From assembly GCA_040758475.1 (NCBI GenBank), contig JBFLVN010000204.1:1-6809 (forward strand): 6,809 nt of DNA. Reading direction: 5' to 3'. Each line of letters begins with the position of its first letter. Position 1 is the stretch's first letter. This document shows positions 1 to 6,143 of the stretch, in pieces. The stretch comes from JBFLVN01 sp040758475 (GTDB lineage Bacteria > JAGRBM01). Below the pieces are notes generated by a model. It saw only the letters and a list, made by a program, of their open reading frames with translations, was not told the origin of the DNA and ran no database searches. Position numbers and translations under genes: made by a program.

Positions 1-786
1 GAAGTCGGCCTCGTACCAGCGGAAAATCTGCGAAAGATGGATCTCCCGCGCCGCCGGGTCGGCGCGAACGTGGTTGGCGATGAAGTTCTCCGTGGCAAGG
101 GTCAGTTGGGCGTCGATCCGATCGGAATCGTAGAAGGAGATCGGTGGACAACTTTTCGAAGCGCAGACGAGGGCCATGTGAAGGCGCGGATCGAGAACAG
201 AAGGACAGAAAGCCAAACGAGGATCGCCCTCGGAAAAAAGGCAGCGGCCGCCGGCCGGATGGGACGCATTCTTCCGCAGGACGCCGTGCTCCATACCATC
301 GAGCGTGAGGACCTCTCCTCCCACCCGGTAAGCCACGCGGCGGAAGAAGGACGGGACTTCCATGACCGATTGCTGGATTCCAAGCGCGATGACGCCGTGG
401 AGCGTGAGGACGTTGTAGAGGTTGATCCAGAAGGCGAGTTTTTCGCTATCGGAAAACCCCGCGGGCTTGGCGCCCTCTAAAATGCGGCTCCGCTCCTGAA
501 GGCGCGCGTAGGCTTCCGATTTCGGAAGGGCGGCGTAATCGGCCTTTCCGTCCTCCGTCACCACGGTCCGGAGCTCGTTGCAGATTTTACGAAGCTCTTT
601 CGCGGCGTCCCGGCCCAAAGGGGCCCCCGCCGGGGCGGGGCCGCCGTTTAGGACGATGGGCGGGACGAGAGCAGCGGGCAGGAAGGCTTTAACGAGTTCG
701 GCGCCGCTCCGGGCCTTGCGGGCCATGTCGAGCGCGGCCTCCAAATTACCGCGAAGGGTTTTGAGTCCGCCGGGTTTGCCCGCCAT
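1..786 (-). CDS. DUF547 domain protein, 3' end beyond the window
   Basis: An open frame of 262 codons runs from an ATG at 786 to the left edge with no stop, so the C-terminus is missing. I assign it to the DUF547 family (PF04784) from three blocks: FWINLYNVLTLHGVI at residues 119-133, ALVCASKSCPP at 205-215, and FRWYEADF at 255-262 at the edge. Typical bacterial members are about 250-350 residues, so a modest part is lost. The family has no established biochemical function that I know of; the Cys and His residues in the blocks (H130, C208, C213) could be functional, which is inference. I see no convincing signal peptide at the N-terminus, which starts MAGKPGGLKTL. A GGGAGGG ribosome site (complement of 793-799) sits six bases before the ATG and supports this start. 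It is the last visible gene of the TetR-led run, 62 bases after the SRPBCC gene. Confidence 0.85.
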   Translation of the reverse strand, partial: MAGKPGGLKTLRGNLEAALDMARKARSGAELVKAFLPAALVPPIVLNGGPAPAGAPLGRDAAKELRKICNELRTVVTEDGKADYAALPKSEAYARLQERSRILEGAKPAGFSDSEKLAFWINLYNVLTLHGVIALGIQQSVMEVPSFFRRVAYRVGGEVLTLDGMEHGVLRKNASHPAGGRCLFSEGDPRLAFCPSVLDPRLHMALVCASKSCPPISFYDSDRIDAQLTLATENFIANHVRADPAAREIHLSQIFRWYEADF

Positions 787-848
787 CGAAATCCCTCCCG
801 GCGAAATTACCTGCCGGAATCAAGGATTTGGCACAAACCCAGGGACGC

Positions 849-1370
849 TCACAAGTACTCCCCCACGGCCTTCGGAAGGGCCGCCAAACTGGGACGAATG
901 AGGTTTACAACGGCCTCCTCGACGAGGGGCGCCGTGCGGCGCCCGAGCCAGCGGGGGACGCCCGGAAGCTTTTCGGGATAAACGTCCAAGACGGCCTGGA
1001 TGACGATTTGCGTGCCGCCCGAGGGGGATTGAACGACGAGGAACTCCCCCGTGCAATTGTAGAGATCGCCCAGGACTTCGTTCTGGAAGTCGAAGCAAAC
1101 CCGCCGGTCGCCGTGGTACCAGTTCGCCGTCCCGATCCACTCTTTCACGTAATCATAAACGAAACGCCGGGCGAAGGCGGGGATAGTCTTGGGGTCCGTC
1201 ACCCAGCGGTGAAGCGTCCGCTCGTGCCCCTCCCGGACCTCTTGGCTCTCGATGGGCTCGATGGCCGCGAGGCTTGGAATGTGGCGGGGCAGGTCCGTAA
1301 AGCGCCGCCAGAGGATTTCATAAACCCGCTCCGGTTCCTGGGAGAGTTCTTCTATCAATTCAAACCGCAT
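849..1370 (-). CDS. SRPBCC/START-like (polyketide cyclase-type) protein
   Basis: A complete 173-residue cytosolic protein. The layout fits the SRPBCC (START/Bet v1) fold: a first strand at residues 1-9 (MRFELIEEL), helices around 12-40 including the DLPRHIPSL segment, a run of strands through the middle (about 50-130, with CTGEFLVVQ at 106-114 and TQIVIQAVLDVYP at 120-132), and a long amphipathic C-terminal helix at about 147-173. This fold makes a deep hydrophobic pocket that binds lipids, polyketides or other hydrophobic ligands; the ligand here cannot be read from sequence. The length is normal for a single-domain member. A GAGGAAAG ribosome site just upstream supports the ATG at 1370. The gene follows the membrane-protein gene by 15 bases, so the two are almost certainly cotranscribed. 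The family call is from fold pattern rather than a diagnostic motif. Confidence 0.72.
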   Translation of the reverse strand: MRFELIEELSQEPERVYEILWRRFTDLPRHIPSLAAIEPIESQEVREGHERTLHRWVTDPKTIPAFARRFVYDYVKEWIGTANWYHGDRRVCFDFQNEVLGDLYNCTGEFLVVQSPSGGTQIVIQAVLDVYPEKLPGVPRWLGRRTAPLVEEAVVNLIRPSLAALPKAVGEYL

Positions 1371-1385
1371 GGCCTTTCCTCAAAT

Positions 1386-2255
1386 TCAGGGCGCCGCCGG
1401 TGAAGGAACGCGTACAGCAGGTGGGATCTTTTCCCGGCGCTGCCATTCGAGAATCCGGTGATGCCAGAGGAAGATGCCCTTGATTCCCGCAAGATAGATG
1501 AGGGCGGCAGAAGCGAGTACGCCCAGCGCCCATCCAAGCAGATGGATGAGAACGCTCGACGCGATGGCGAAGAAAAGGCCGCAGACAAAGACCGCCGAAT
1601 TGAAGCCCAGGATGATGAGCCCCCGGCTGGGAAGTTGCTGCCGCAGCCGTTCACGCTCGGGGATAAGCGCCATCCCCTCGCGGATCAGGTTGCCGCATTG
1701 GAGGTAGACGACCGGGAGAAGGATCACGCCCATTCCGTAGAGCGTGAGGGCCACTTCGCCGGTCAGCCAGGCGTGCCAAGGCCGCTCACCCCAGGTGAGA
1801 AACTCCTGGCGGTTCACGGAAAAGAAGCGCTGGTATCCCGTCCCATCCCATCCGTGGACAAGGATGAAAAAGAAACCGAAATAGGAGAAAACGAAATTGA
1901 GAAAAGCTTTGTAGGAATCTTTCCGGGTGATGAGATACCGCGTCACCCAATACCCCAGAATCCCCTGGGTCACGTTCGTCGCGGCGAAGAGCGTGACGAG
2001 CCACGGCGGAAGCGAGTGGTGATCGATCGCCACCTGCATCGTCTCCCAATCGGGAAACGCCCAGAGGAGGTATATTCCCGACGGGGCGAACAGGATCGAA
2101 ATGAACAAGAGGGATTTAACGTAAGAAGGCGTGTACCACTGGCGCTCGTCGGCCGCCTTCGGGTTTTCCTCGTATTCCTTCTTGATCTGGCGGTGAGCCG
2201 CCATCGCGTACCCGGCGCCGAAGGCGTAAGACCAGAAAACGTCTACCTGTACCAT
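1386..2255 (-). CDS. Multi-pass membrane protein of unknown function
   Basis: A complete 289-residue integral membrane protein that I do not recognise as a named family. Strongly hydrophobic stretches lie at about residues 47-67, 85-105, 117-135, 163-185, 213-237 and 239-258. A weaker one at 4-20 (FWSYAFGAGYAMAA) could be a seventh. The loops contain a charged stretch at 21-45 with many Lys/Glu and a second at 192-211 (ERERLRQQLPSR). The tail at 265-289 is basic, then Pro/Ala-rich. Histidines and tryptophans sit close to membrane edges (H79, H80, H134, W136, H265, H266). These could bind a ligand or metal, but this is speculation. An AGGAGAGGA ribosome site lies upstream of the ATG. It sits between the TetR regulator (19 bases away) and the SRPBCC gene (15 bases away), so it is the obvious candidate for the main function controlled by the regulator, for example transport or envelope modification. 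Confidence 0.82.
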   Translation of the reverse strand: MVQVDVFWSYAFGAGYAMAAHRQIKKEYEENPKAADERQWYTPSYVKSLLFISILFAPSGIYLLWAFPDWETMQVAIDHHSLPPWLVTLFAATNVTQGILGYWVTRYLITRKDSYKAFLNFVFSYFGFFFILVHGWDGTGYQRFFSVNRQEFLTWGERPWHAWLTGEVALTLYGMGVILLPVVYLQCGNLIREGMALIPERERLRQQLPSRGLIILGFNSAVFVCGLFFAIASSVLIHLLGWALGVLASAALIYLAGIKGIFLWHHRILEWQRREKIPPAVRVPSPAAP

Positions 2256-2274
2256 GGGAGTCCTCTCCTCTTCT

Positions 2275-2898
2275 TCATGCCCGCTTCCGGTCCGCCGGAA
2301 GGGCGAATGCGTCCCAGCAAGCCTGCTCGGCCTGCTCCAAATCCTTGGCCGTGACCTTGAAGTACCCGAGGCGCCCCGCCTTCATCAGGCCCACGAACGC
2401 CCCCCACACCATGCCGATAGCCACCTGGGGGCTGACGGCTTTCATGAGGTGCTTCATCTGGAATTCCCGCAAGGCGAGCCAGATAGGCACGAGCACCTCC
2501 GCCTCCAGGTTCTTGCTCTTCTGGTCGAGGTAGGGAATGTGGTCCTGGAGTTCGAGAAACGTGAAGGCGACGGGTTCTTCCTTGGCGAAAAGGGCGAGGC
2601 GGTTCCAGAAGTCGTGGAAAAGCTCCCGGGGTGCTTGCTTCAAATCGAGCCCGTCGAGAAGGCGCGCCTTGAGCCGGCCCTTGGCGGCGCGGAAGACCTC
2701 GTTGACGAGAGCTTCCTTGCTTGGGAAGTAGCGGTAGATGGTTCCCGCCGCGACACCCGCCTCCTCGGCCACTTCCGGAACGGCCGTCCCGTGGTAGCCC
2801 CGCTCGGCAAAGAGCGAGAGGGCCGCCTCCAGGATGCGGCCGCGCTTGTCCGCCATCTTCTCTTCCAGGCGGCTTACGGGTTGGGGGGCTGCGGGCAC
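2275..2898 (-). CDS. TetR/AcrR family transcriptional regulator
   Basis: A complete 207-residue regulator. The N-terminal TetR DNA-binding domain spans about residues 17-65: RGRILEAALSLFAERGYHG forms helix 1 and the approach, and the helix-turn-helix follows at about 38-59 (TAVPEVAEEAGVAAGTIYRYF), with the family-typical GTIYRYFPSKEAL. Residues 66-207 form the variable helical ligand and dimer domain, with aromatic and hydrophobic content that suits a greasy ligand, though the ligand is not identifiable. The usual length is 190-220, so it is intact. I prefer the GTG start at 2898, which has GGAGG four bases upstream. An internal ATG at 2856 (residue 15) also has a good GGAAG site five bases upstream and could be the true or a second start, since TetR domains commonly begin near there. 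It is first in the operon and lies directly behind a promoter overlapped by a perfect palindrome, so autorepression is the simplest reading. Confidence 0.95.
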   Translation of the reverse strand: MPAAPQPVSRLEEKMADKRGRILEAALSLFAERGYHGTAVPEVAEEAGVAAGTIYRYFPSKEALVNEVFRAAKGRLKARLLDGLDLKQAPRELFHDFWNRLALFAKEEPVAFTFLELQDHIPYLDQKSKNLEAEVLVPIWLALREFQMKHLMKAVSPQVAIGMVWGAFVGLMKAGRLGYFKVTAKDLEQAEQACWDAFALPADRKRA

Positions 2899-2902
2899 GG
2901 GG

Positions 2903-2907
2903 CCTCC
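2903..2907 (-). promoter_or_regulatory. Ribosome binding site supporting the tetR GTG start
   Basis: The minus strand reads GGAGG here, four bases before the GTG at 2898. The spacing is slightly short but usable. It competes with a second site (GGAAG, complement of 2862-2866) placed five bases before an internal ATG at 2856, so the start of the regulator is not fully settled. Confidence 0.55.
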
Positions 2908-2909
2908 AA

Positions 2910-2931
2910 AATGAATGAACGTTCATTCATT
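2910..2931. promoter_or_regulatory. Perfect 22-base palindromic operator, probable TetR site
   Basis: The two arms are exact reverse complements with no spacer: the core half-sites are TGAATGAAC and GTTCATTCA, and the symmetry extends to 22 bases before breaking. It lies between the divergent tetR and alkD genes, covers the last bases of the -10 box of the tetR promoter and its expected start point, and ends 11 bases before the GTG. Length, symmetry and position are typical of a TetR-dimer operator. The half-site TGAATGA...TCATTCA resembles, as I recall it, the site of the Bacillus subtilis fatty-acid regulator FadR, but shared half-sites do not prove a shared ligand. Whether it also affects the divergent alkD gene is unclear. 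Confidence 0.88.
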
Positions 2932-2956
2932 ATACTGGAACGAGCGCTCCCGTCAA
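2929..2956 (-). promoter_or_regulatory. Sigma70-type promoter of the tetR operon
   Basis: On the minus strand a -35 box TTGACG (complement of 2951-2956, five of six consensus bases) is followed by a 16-base spacer and a perfect -10 box TATAAT (complement of 2929-2934). Transcription would begin near 2921-2922, inside the palindrome, leaving a leader of roughly 23 bases before the GTG start. The overlap with the operator implies that a bound repressor would block RNA polymerase. This is the strongest promoter-like match I found in the window. Confidence 0.8.
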
Positions 2957-2988
2957 GTCTTTCATGAAAAAGCTATACCCCTCTCACT

Positions 2989-2993
2989 GGAGG
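2989..2993 (+). promoter_or_regulatory. Ribosome binding site of the alkD-like gene
   Basis: GGAGG lies ten bases before the GTG at 3004. There is an in-frame stop at 2965-2967 and no ATG between it and the GTG, so this site fixes the start. No convincing promoter for the gene is visible; TATACT at 2931-2936 and TATACC at 2974-2979 are possible -10 boxes without a good -35. Confidence 0.6.
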
Positions 2994-3003
2994 CACGCAG
3001 CCA

Positions 3004-3735
3004 GTGGCTGGAAAAGCGAAAAGGGCCTCTTTGGCGTCCCTCCGGGGGGAACTCCGCCGCCACGCGACCCCCGCGCGGGCGAAAGCATCGGCCTGGTACT
3101 TCAAAACGGGGCCCGGCCAATACGCCGAGGGGGATATTTTTATCGGCGTGACCGTTCCCGCCACGCGAAGGCTCGCCCGGCAGGGAGCCGCCCTCCCCCT
3201 CCCGGACATCCAGAAACTCCTCGCGTCCAAAATCCACGAAGAGCGGTTGCTCGCCCTTATCATCCTCGTAGGAAAAGCCGAGCGTGCTGCCCCGCAAGAG
3301 CTCAAAAAATTATATCGCTTCTATCTGCGAAACCTCCGCCACGTGAACAACTGGGATTTGGTGGATTCTTCCGCAGGGCAGATCGCGGGGGCGTACCTCT
3401 ACGAGCATCCGGACAAGAAGAAAATCCTCTACCGGCTCGCCCGCTCGGGGCGCCTGTGGGACCGACGGGTTGCCGTCCTCTCGACCTCTTATTTCATCGG
3501 GAAAGGGCAATTCACGGATGCGTTGCGGGTAACCGGAATGCTGCTAGGTGATGAGGAAGACCTGCTCCACAAGGCCTGCGGCTGGATGCTGCGGGAGATC
3601 GGCAAGCGGGACCAAAAAGTCCTGGAAGCTTTTTTAAAGAAAAACCACCGTAAAATGCCGAGAACGATGCTCCGGTACGCCATCGAGCGGTTTCCAGAAA
3701 AAAAGCGGCGGGCCTACCTCGAAGGAAAAATCTAA
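3004..3735 (+). CDS. alkD: DNA alkylation repair protein, AlkD family
   Basis: A complete 243-residue protein of the AlkD family (PF08713), a HEAT-like-repeat DNA glycosylase that removes positively charged alkylated bases such as N3-methyladenine and N7-methylguanine without flipping the base out. Diagnostic blocks are visible in order: GDIFIGVTVPATRRLAR at 43-59, EERLLALIIL at 79-88, NNWDLVDSSAGQIAG at 115-129, LWDRRVAVLST at 151-161 and LHKACGWMLREIGKRD at 188-203. By position W117, D121, R154 or R155, and W194 correspond to the catalytic-cleft residues I recall for Bacillus cereus AlkD (W109, D113, R148, W187), so it should be active. Length matches the family. The start is a GTG with GGAGG upstream. 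The gene is divergent from tetR, and its TAA overlaps the stop of the convergent epimerase gene. It has no obvious functional link to either neighbour. Confidence 0.95.
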   Translation: MAGKAKRASLASLRGELRRHATPARAKASAWYFKTGPGQYAEGDIFIGVTVPATRRLARQGAALPLPDIQKLLASKIHEERLLALIILVGKAERAAPQELKKLYRFYLRNLRHVNNWDLVDSSAGQIAGAYLYEHPDKKKILYRLARSGRLWDRRVAVLSTSYFIGKGQFTDALRVTGMLLGDEEDLLHKACGWMLREIGKRDQKVLEAFLKKNHRKMPRTMLRYAIERFPEKKRRAYLEGKI

Positions 3736-4724
3736 CGCTTCCCCCGGGCCTTGGTCTGTTCCTGAAAGGCTTTGAGGACTTCAGCCCTGCGGGCAAAGAT
3801 GATCTGGAAGCATTCTTCGGAAGAATACTTGGCCGTAAAATCCAGGTCTTTCGTGGCTTTCTCCCCCGAAGCCACCCAGTCGTAGCGGAAGAAATCCAGG
3901 ATTCCCGGCGGCATGGCGACGTCGAGGAGCTTTAATTTCCAGATGGCCCAGGTCACGGTGCGGACGAGCCCGAATGGGGTCTTGAGGAGGCGCTTCCCCT
4001 GGATTCGGGCCAGGTCCTTGGAAGCGAGAACTCCCCGGCCCACGGCGTTGTAAATGCCGGCCACTTCCTTTTCCACGCAAATCGAGATGAAGCGCACCAG
4101 GTCGTCTTCGTGGACGAACTGGATGCGGCTCGACTTGCCATCCAGCAGAGAAACAAACGGCTGTTGGAGGAGCGAGGAAGCGATGTAGTTGGAGACGTTG
4201 GGCCCCAGGACGATGCAGGGGCGGATCGTGCAGATTTTCATTTCCGGATTGGCGTTTTGGAAGTCCCGGAGCATTTCGTCCATGAGGCGTTTGTCGTAGG
4301 CGTAGTTGAACGCCCGCTGCGCGCGGGTGGGGTTTTCTTCCCGGAGGAATTCCGGGTTATCGGCCAAGGCCCCGTAAGCCGTCGTGGAGGAAGTGGCCAG
4401 GAGATGCTTGACCCCCGCCCCCTTGGCGGCGTTAAGGATATTCTTCGTCCCTCCCAGGTCGATGTCGGTCATCTCCTTCTCGTCGTAGAGGGGGTCCAGG
4501 ACGAAGGCGAAATGGAGAAGGCTCTTCACCTTCTTCCCCTTGAGCACCTCCCCGATCCGGGGATCGCGAACGTCCAAATTATGGAATTCGAGCCGGTCGC
4601 TCTGAACGCGGGGCGGCCGCACGTCAAAACCGATGATCCGGTTTTCGGTACTAGCTTCCAAGAGATAGCGCGTCATCCGCGTCCCGACGTAACCCGAACT
4701 TCCCGTGATGGCGTAGGTTGGCAT
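3732..4724 (-). CDS. NAD-dependent epimerase/dehydratase (extended SDR)
   Basis: A complete 330-residue extended short-chain dehydrogenase/reductase. The nucleotide-binding glycine motif is TGSSGYVG at residues 7-14 (G8, G11, G14). D34 at the end of the second strand suggests NAD(H) rather than NADP(H). The active site shows the SSTTAYG stretch at 112-118 and a YxxxK pair at Y141/K145 (in NYAYDKRL), with IRPCIVLGP following as the usual substrate-domain strand. The C-terminal part (about 190-330) is the substrate-binding region; its specificity, whether nucleotide sugar, sterol-like or other, cannot be told. An AGAGGAAA ribosome site lies upstream of the ATG. It follows the CheY-like gene on the same strand by 98 bases, so it may be the tail of that unit or have its own promoter. 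Its last four bases overlap the end of the convergent alkD gene. Confidence 0.93.
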   Translation of the reverse strand: MPTYAITGSSGYVGTRMTRYLLEASTENRIIGFDVRPPRVQSDRLEFHNLDVRDPRIGEVLKGKKVKSLLHFAFVLDPLYDEKEMTDIDLGGTKNILNAAKGAGVKHLLATSSTTAYGALADNPEFLREENPTRAQRAFNYAYDKRLMDEMLRDFQNANPEMKICTIRPCIVLGPNVSNYIASSLLQQPFVSLLDGKSSRIQFVHEDDLVRFISICVEKEVAGIYNAVGRGVLASKDLARIQGKRLLKTPFGLVRTVTWAIWKLKLLDVAMPPGILDFFRYDWVASGEKATKDLDFTAKYSSEECFQIIFARRAEVLKAFQEQTKARGKR

Positions 4725-4762
4725 GGGTGTTTTCCTCTCCGAATGATGCCGCCGTCAGTTTA

Positions 4763-4799
4763 TTGCGGGGCGGAAAAAGGCCTTGGGGAATCCCCGCAA
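4763..4799. repeat. Inverted repeat between the CheY-like and epimerase genes
   Basis: TTGCGGGG (4763-4770) and CCCCGCAA (4792-4799) are exact reverse complements around a 21-base loop, which itself holds the small palindrome AAGGCCTT. It sits in the 98-base gap after the CheY-like stop. On the coding (minus) strand the stem is not followed directly by a T run; the only T run is inside the loop. It could be a Rho-dependent or attenuating structure, or an RNA processing site, and is not a clear intrinsic terminator. No convincing promoter for the epimerase gene is seen in the rest of the gap. Confidence 0.45.
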
Positions 4800-4822
4800 G
4801 AGTCTCCTTGGACTGGAAGAAG

Positions 4823-5200
<378 letters not shown>

Positions 5201-5239
5201 ACACCCTTCCTGGAAGGCTCCGGCCTCTCCCCCGGCGCC

Positions 5240-6076
5240 TTACTTCGTGAGCAAGTTGATGAAACCCTGAATCGTACTGAGCTTGCGCTCGGACTCCGAA
5301 TAGAGCTTGGCCGAAAAAACGGCCGTCGCCGCGTGCCCCGCCAGAAGCGTGAAGAGTTCGTAATCGACGTTGGCGAACTTCTTCTTCTGCTGGAGGAGCT
5401 TGTAGATGGCGATCACCCCGATCACCTTGTCCTTGATGGCCAGGGGAATGCAGACAATGGGATTCAAAAGATCGATCGGGGCGTCGTCCCCGATCTGGCC
5501 CACGTGGAGGTTCTCTCCCGACTGAGCCGTCTGGCCGATGACACCGGAGCCGATGGGAACCGTCGGCACTTTGGACGTCTCGATCCCTTCGGAGGCCACG
5601 GGGACGAGCTGGCGGGTTTTCTCGTCGAACAAGAGGATGGAGAATATCTCGGCGCCGATCAGGTTGATGACGATCTCCAGGATGATCTGGAGAACTTCCC
5701 GGAAATCGAGCGTCGAGTGGAGCTGGTAGGAAGAAATATAGAGGTTGGCGAGGTTGTTGTTTTCTTCCTCGATCTCGACGTAGCGGTTGGCGAAGTCCTT
5801 GTTTTCCTGCTCTACCTCGCGGTAGCGCATCATGATGTCTTCTTTTTCCTTGCGAAGGGCCTCGACTTCCCGCCGGAGCTGCTCAAGCTCGGCCGGTCCC
5901 ATCGGGGCGGAAGAGCTAGGGCGGGTACCCTTTACCTGCTGTTCGAGTTCGACGATCCGGTACCGGAGGCGCTCGTTTTCCTGGATGACCTCCTGGGTAA
6001 ACTCGGCGCCTTTCTTGAAGATTTGAAGGAACTCCTCGCCCTTGTTCGGGAGATCTCCCTTTTCGTTCTTGTCCAT
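5240..6076 (-). CDS. Coiled-coil and GAF domain signalling protein
   Basis: A complete protein of 278 residues from the ATG at 6076. Residues about 14-49 and 61-115 are rich in Glu, Gln, Lys, Arg and Leu in heptad-like order (for example ENERLRYRIVELEQQV and LRREVEALRKEKEDIM), predicting a coiled coil broken by a Pro/Ser linker at 50-60. Residues about 118-258 form a GAF domain: STLDFREVLQIILEIV, then IGAEIFSILLFDEKT, PIGSGVIGQTAQSGENLHV, and IPLAIKDKVIGVIAIYK. GAF domains bind small ligands or mediate protein contacts. There is no kinase, cyclase or DNA-binding output and no membrane segment, so it is likely a soluble dimeric sensor or scaffold. The start is not certain: the AAGGA upstream is about 16 bases from the ATG, and an in-frame GTG at 6127 is the alternative. 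It lies between cheB (67 bases) and the CheY-like gene (39 bases), which suggests a role in the same pathway. Confidence 0.88.
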   Translation of the reverse strand: MDKNEKGDLPNKGEEFLQIFKKGAEFTQEVIQENERLRYRIVELEQQVKGTRPSSSAPMGPAELEQLRREVEALRKEKEDIMMRYREVEQENKDFANRYVEIEEENNNLANLYISSYQLHSTLDFREVLQIILEIVINLIGAEIFSILLFDEKTRQLVPVASEGIETSKVPTVPIGSGVIGQTAQSGENLHVGQIGDDAPIDLLNPIVCIPLAIKDKVIGVIAIYKLLQQKKKFANVDYELFTLLAGHAATAVFSAKLYSESERKLSTIQGFINLLTK

Positions 6077-6128
6077 TCTGGCGGCCCGGAGTTCCTTAGC
6101 AGGAGAGCAGTAGGTTTCCCTTAGCACG

Positions 6129-6143
6129 GCCCCGGAACGGGGC
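6129..6143 (-). other. GC-rich hairpin directly after the cheB stop
   Basis: On the coding strand a six-base-pair stem GCCCCG/CGGGGC closes a three-base loop (TTC) and begins immediately after the cheB TGA. No T run follows, so it is not a typical intrinsic terminator. It may protect the 3' end of a processed cheB message or slow ribosomes at the cheB end, which is inference. The gene for the GAF protein begins about 53 bases further on. Confidence 0.5.

Noticed and set aside
787..848. Possible CCGGC/GCCGG hairpin in the gap before the DUF547 gene, touching its ribosome site
   Set aside because: The stem is only five base pairs with a ten-base loop, which is expected by chance in DNA this GC-rich; not enough to claim a regulatory structure.
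828..1403. Long open frame on the plus strand across the SRPBCC gene
   Set aside because: It lies opposite a well-supported minus-strand gene, has no recognisable domain and reads as a high-GC antisense shadow.
1458..2354. Plus-strand open frame of nearly 300 codons opposite the membrane-protein gene
   Set aside because: Its product is a charged, low-order sequence with no domain, while the other strand gives clear membrane helices, a ribosome site and operon spacing.
2931..2979. Candidate alkD promoter (-10-like TATACT at 2931 or TATACC at 2974)
   Set aside because: Neither has a recognisable -35 box at a suitable distance, so I do not list a promoter for this gene.
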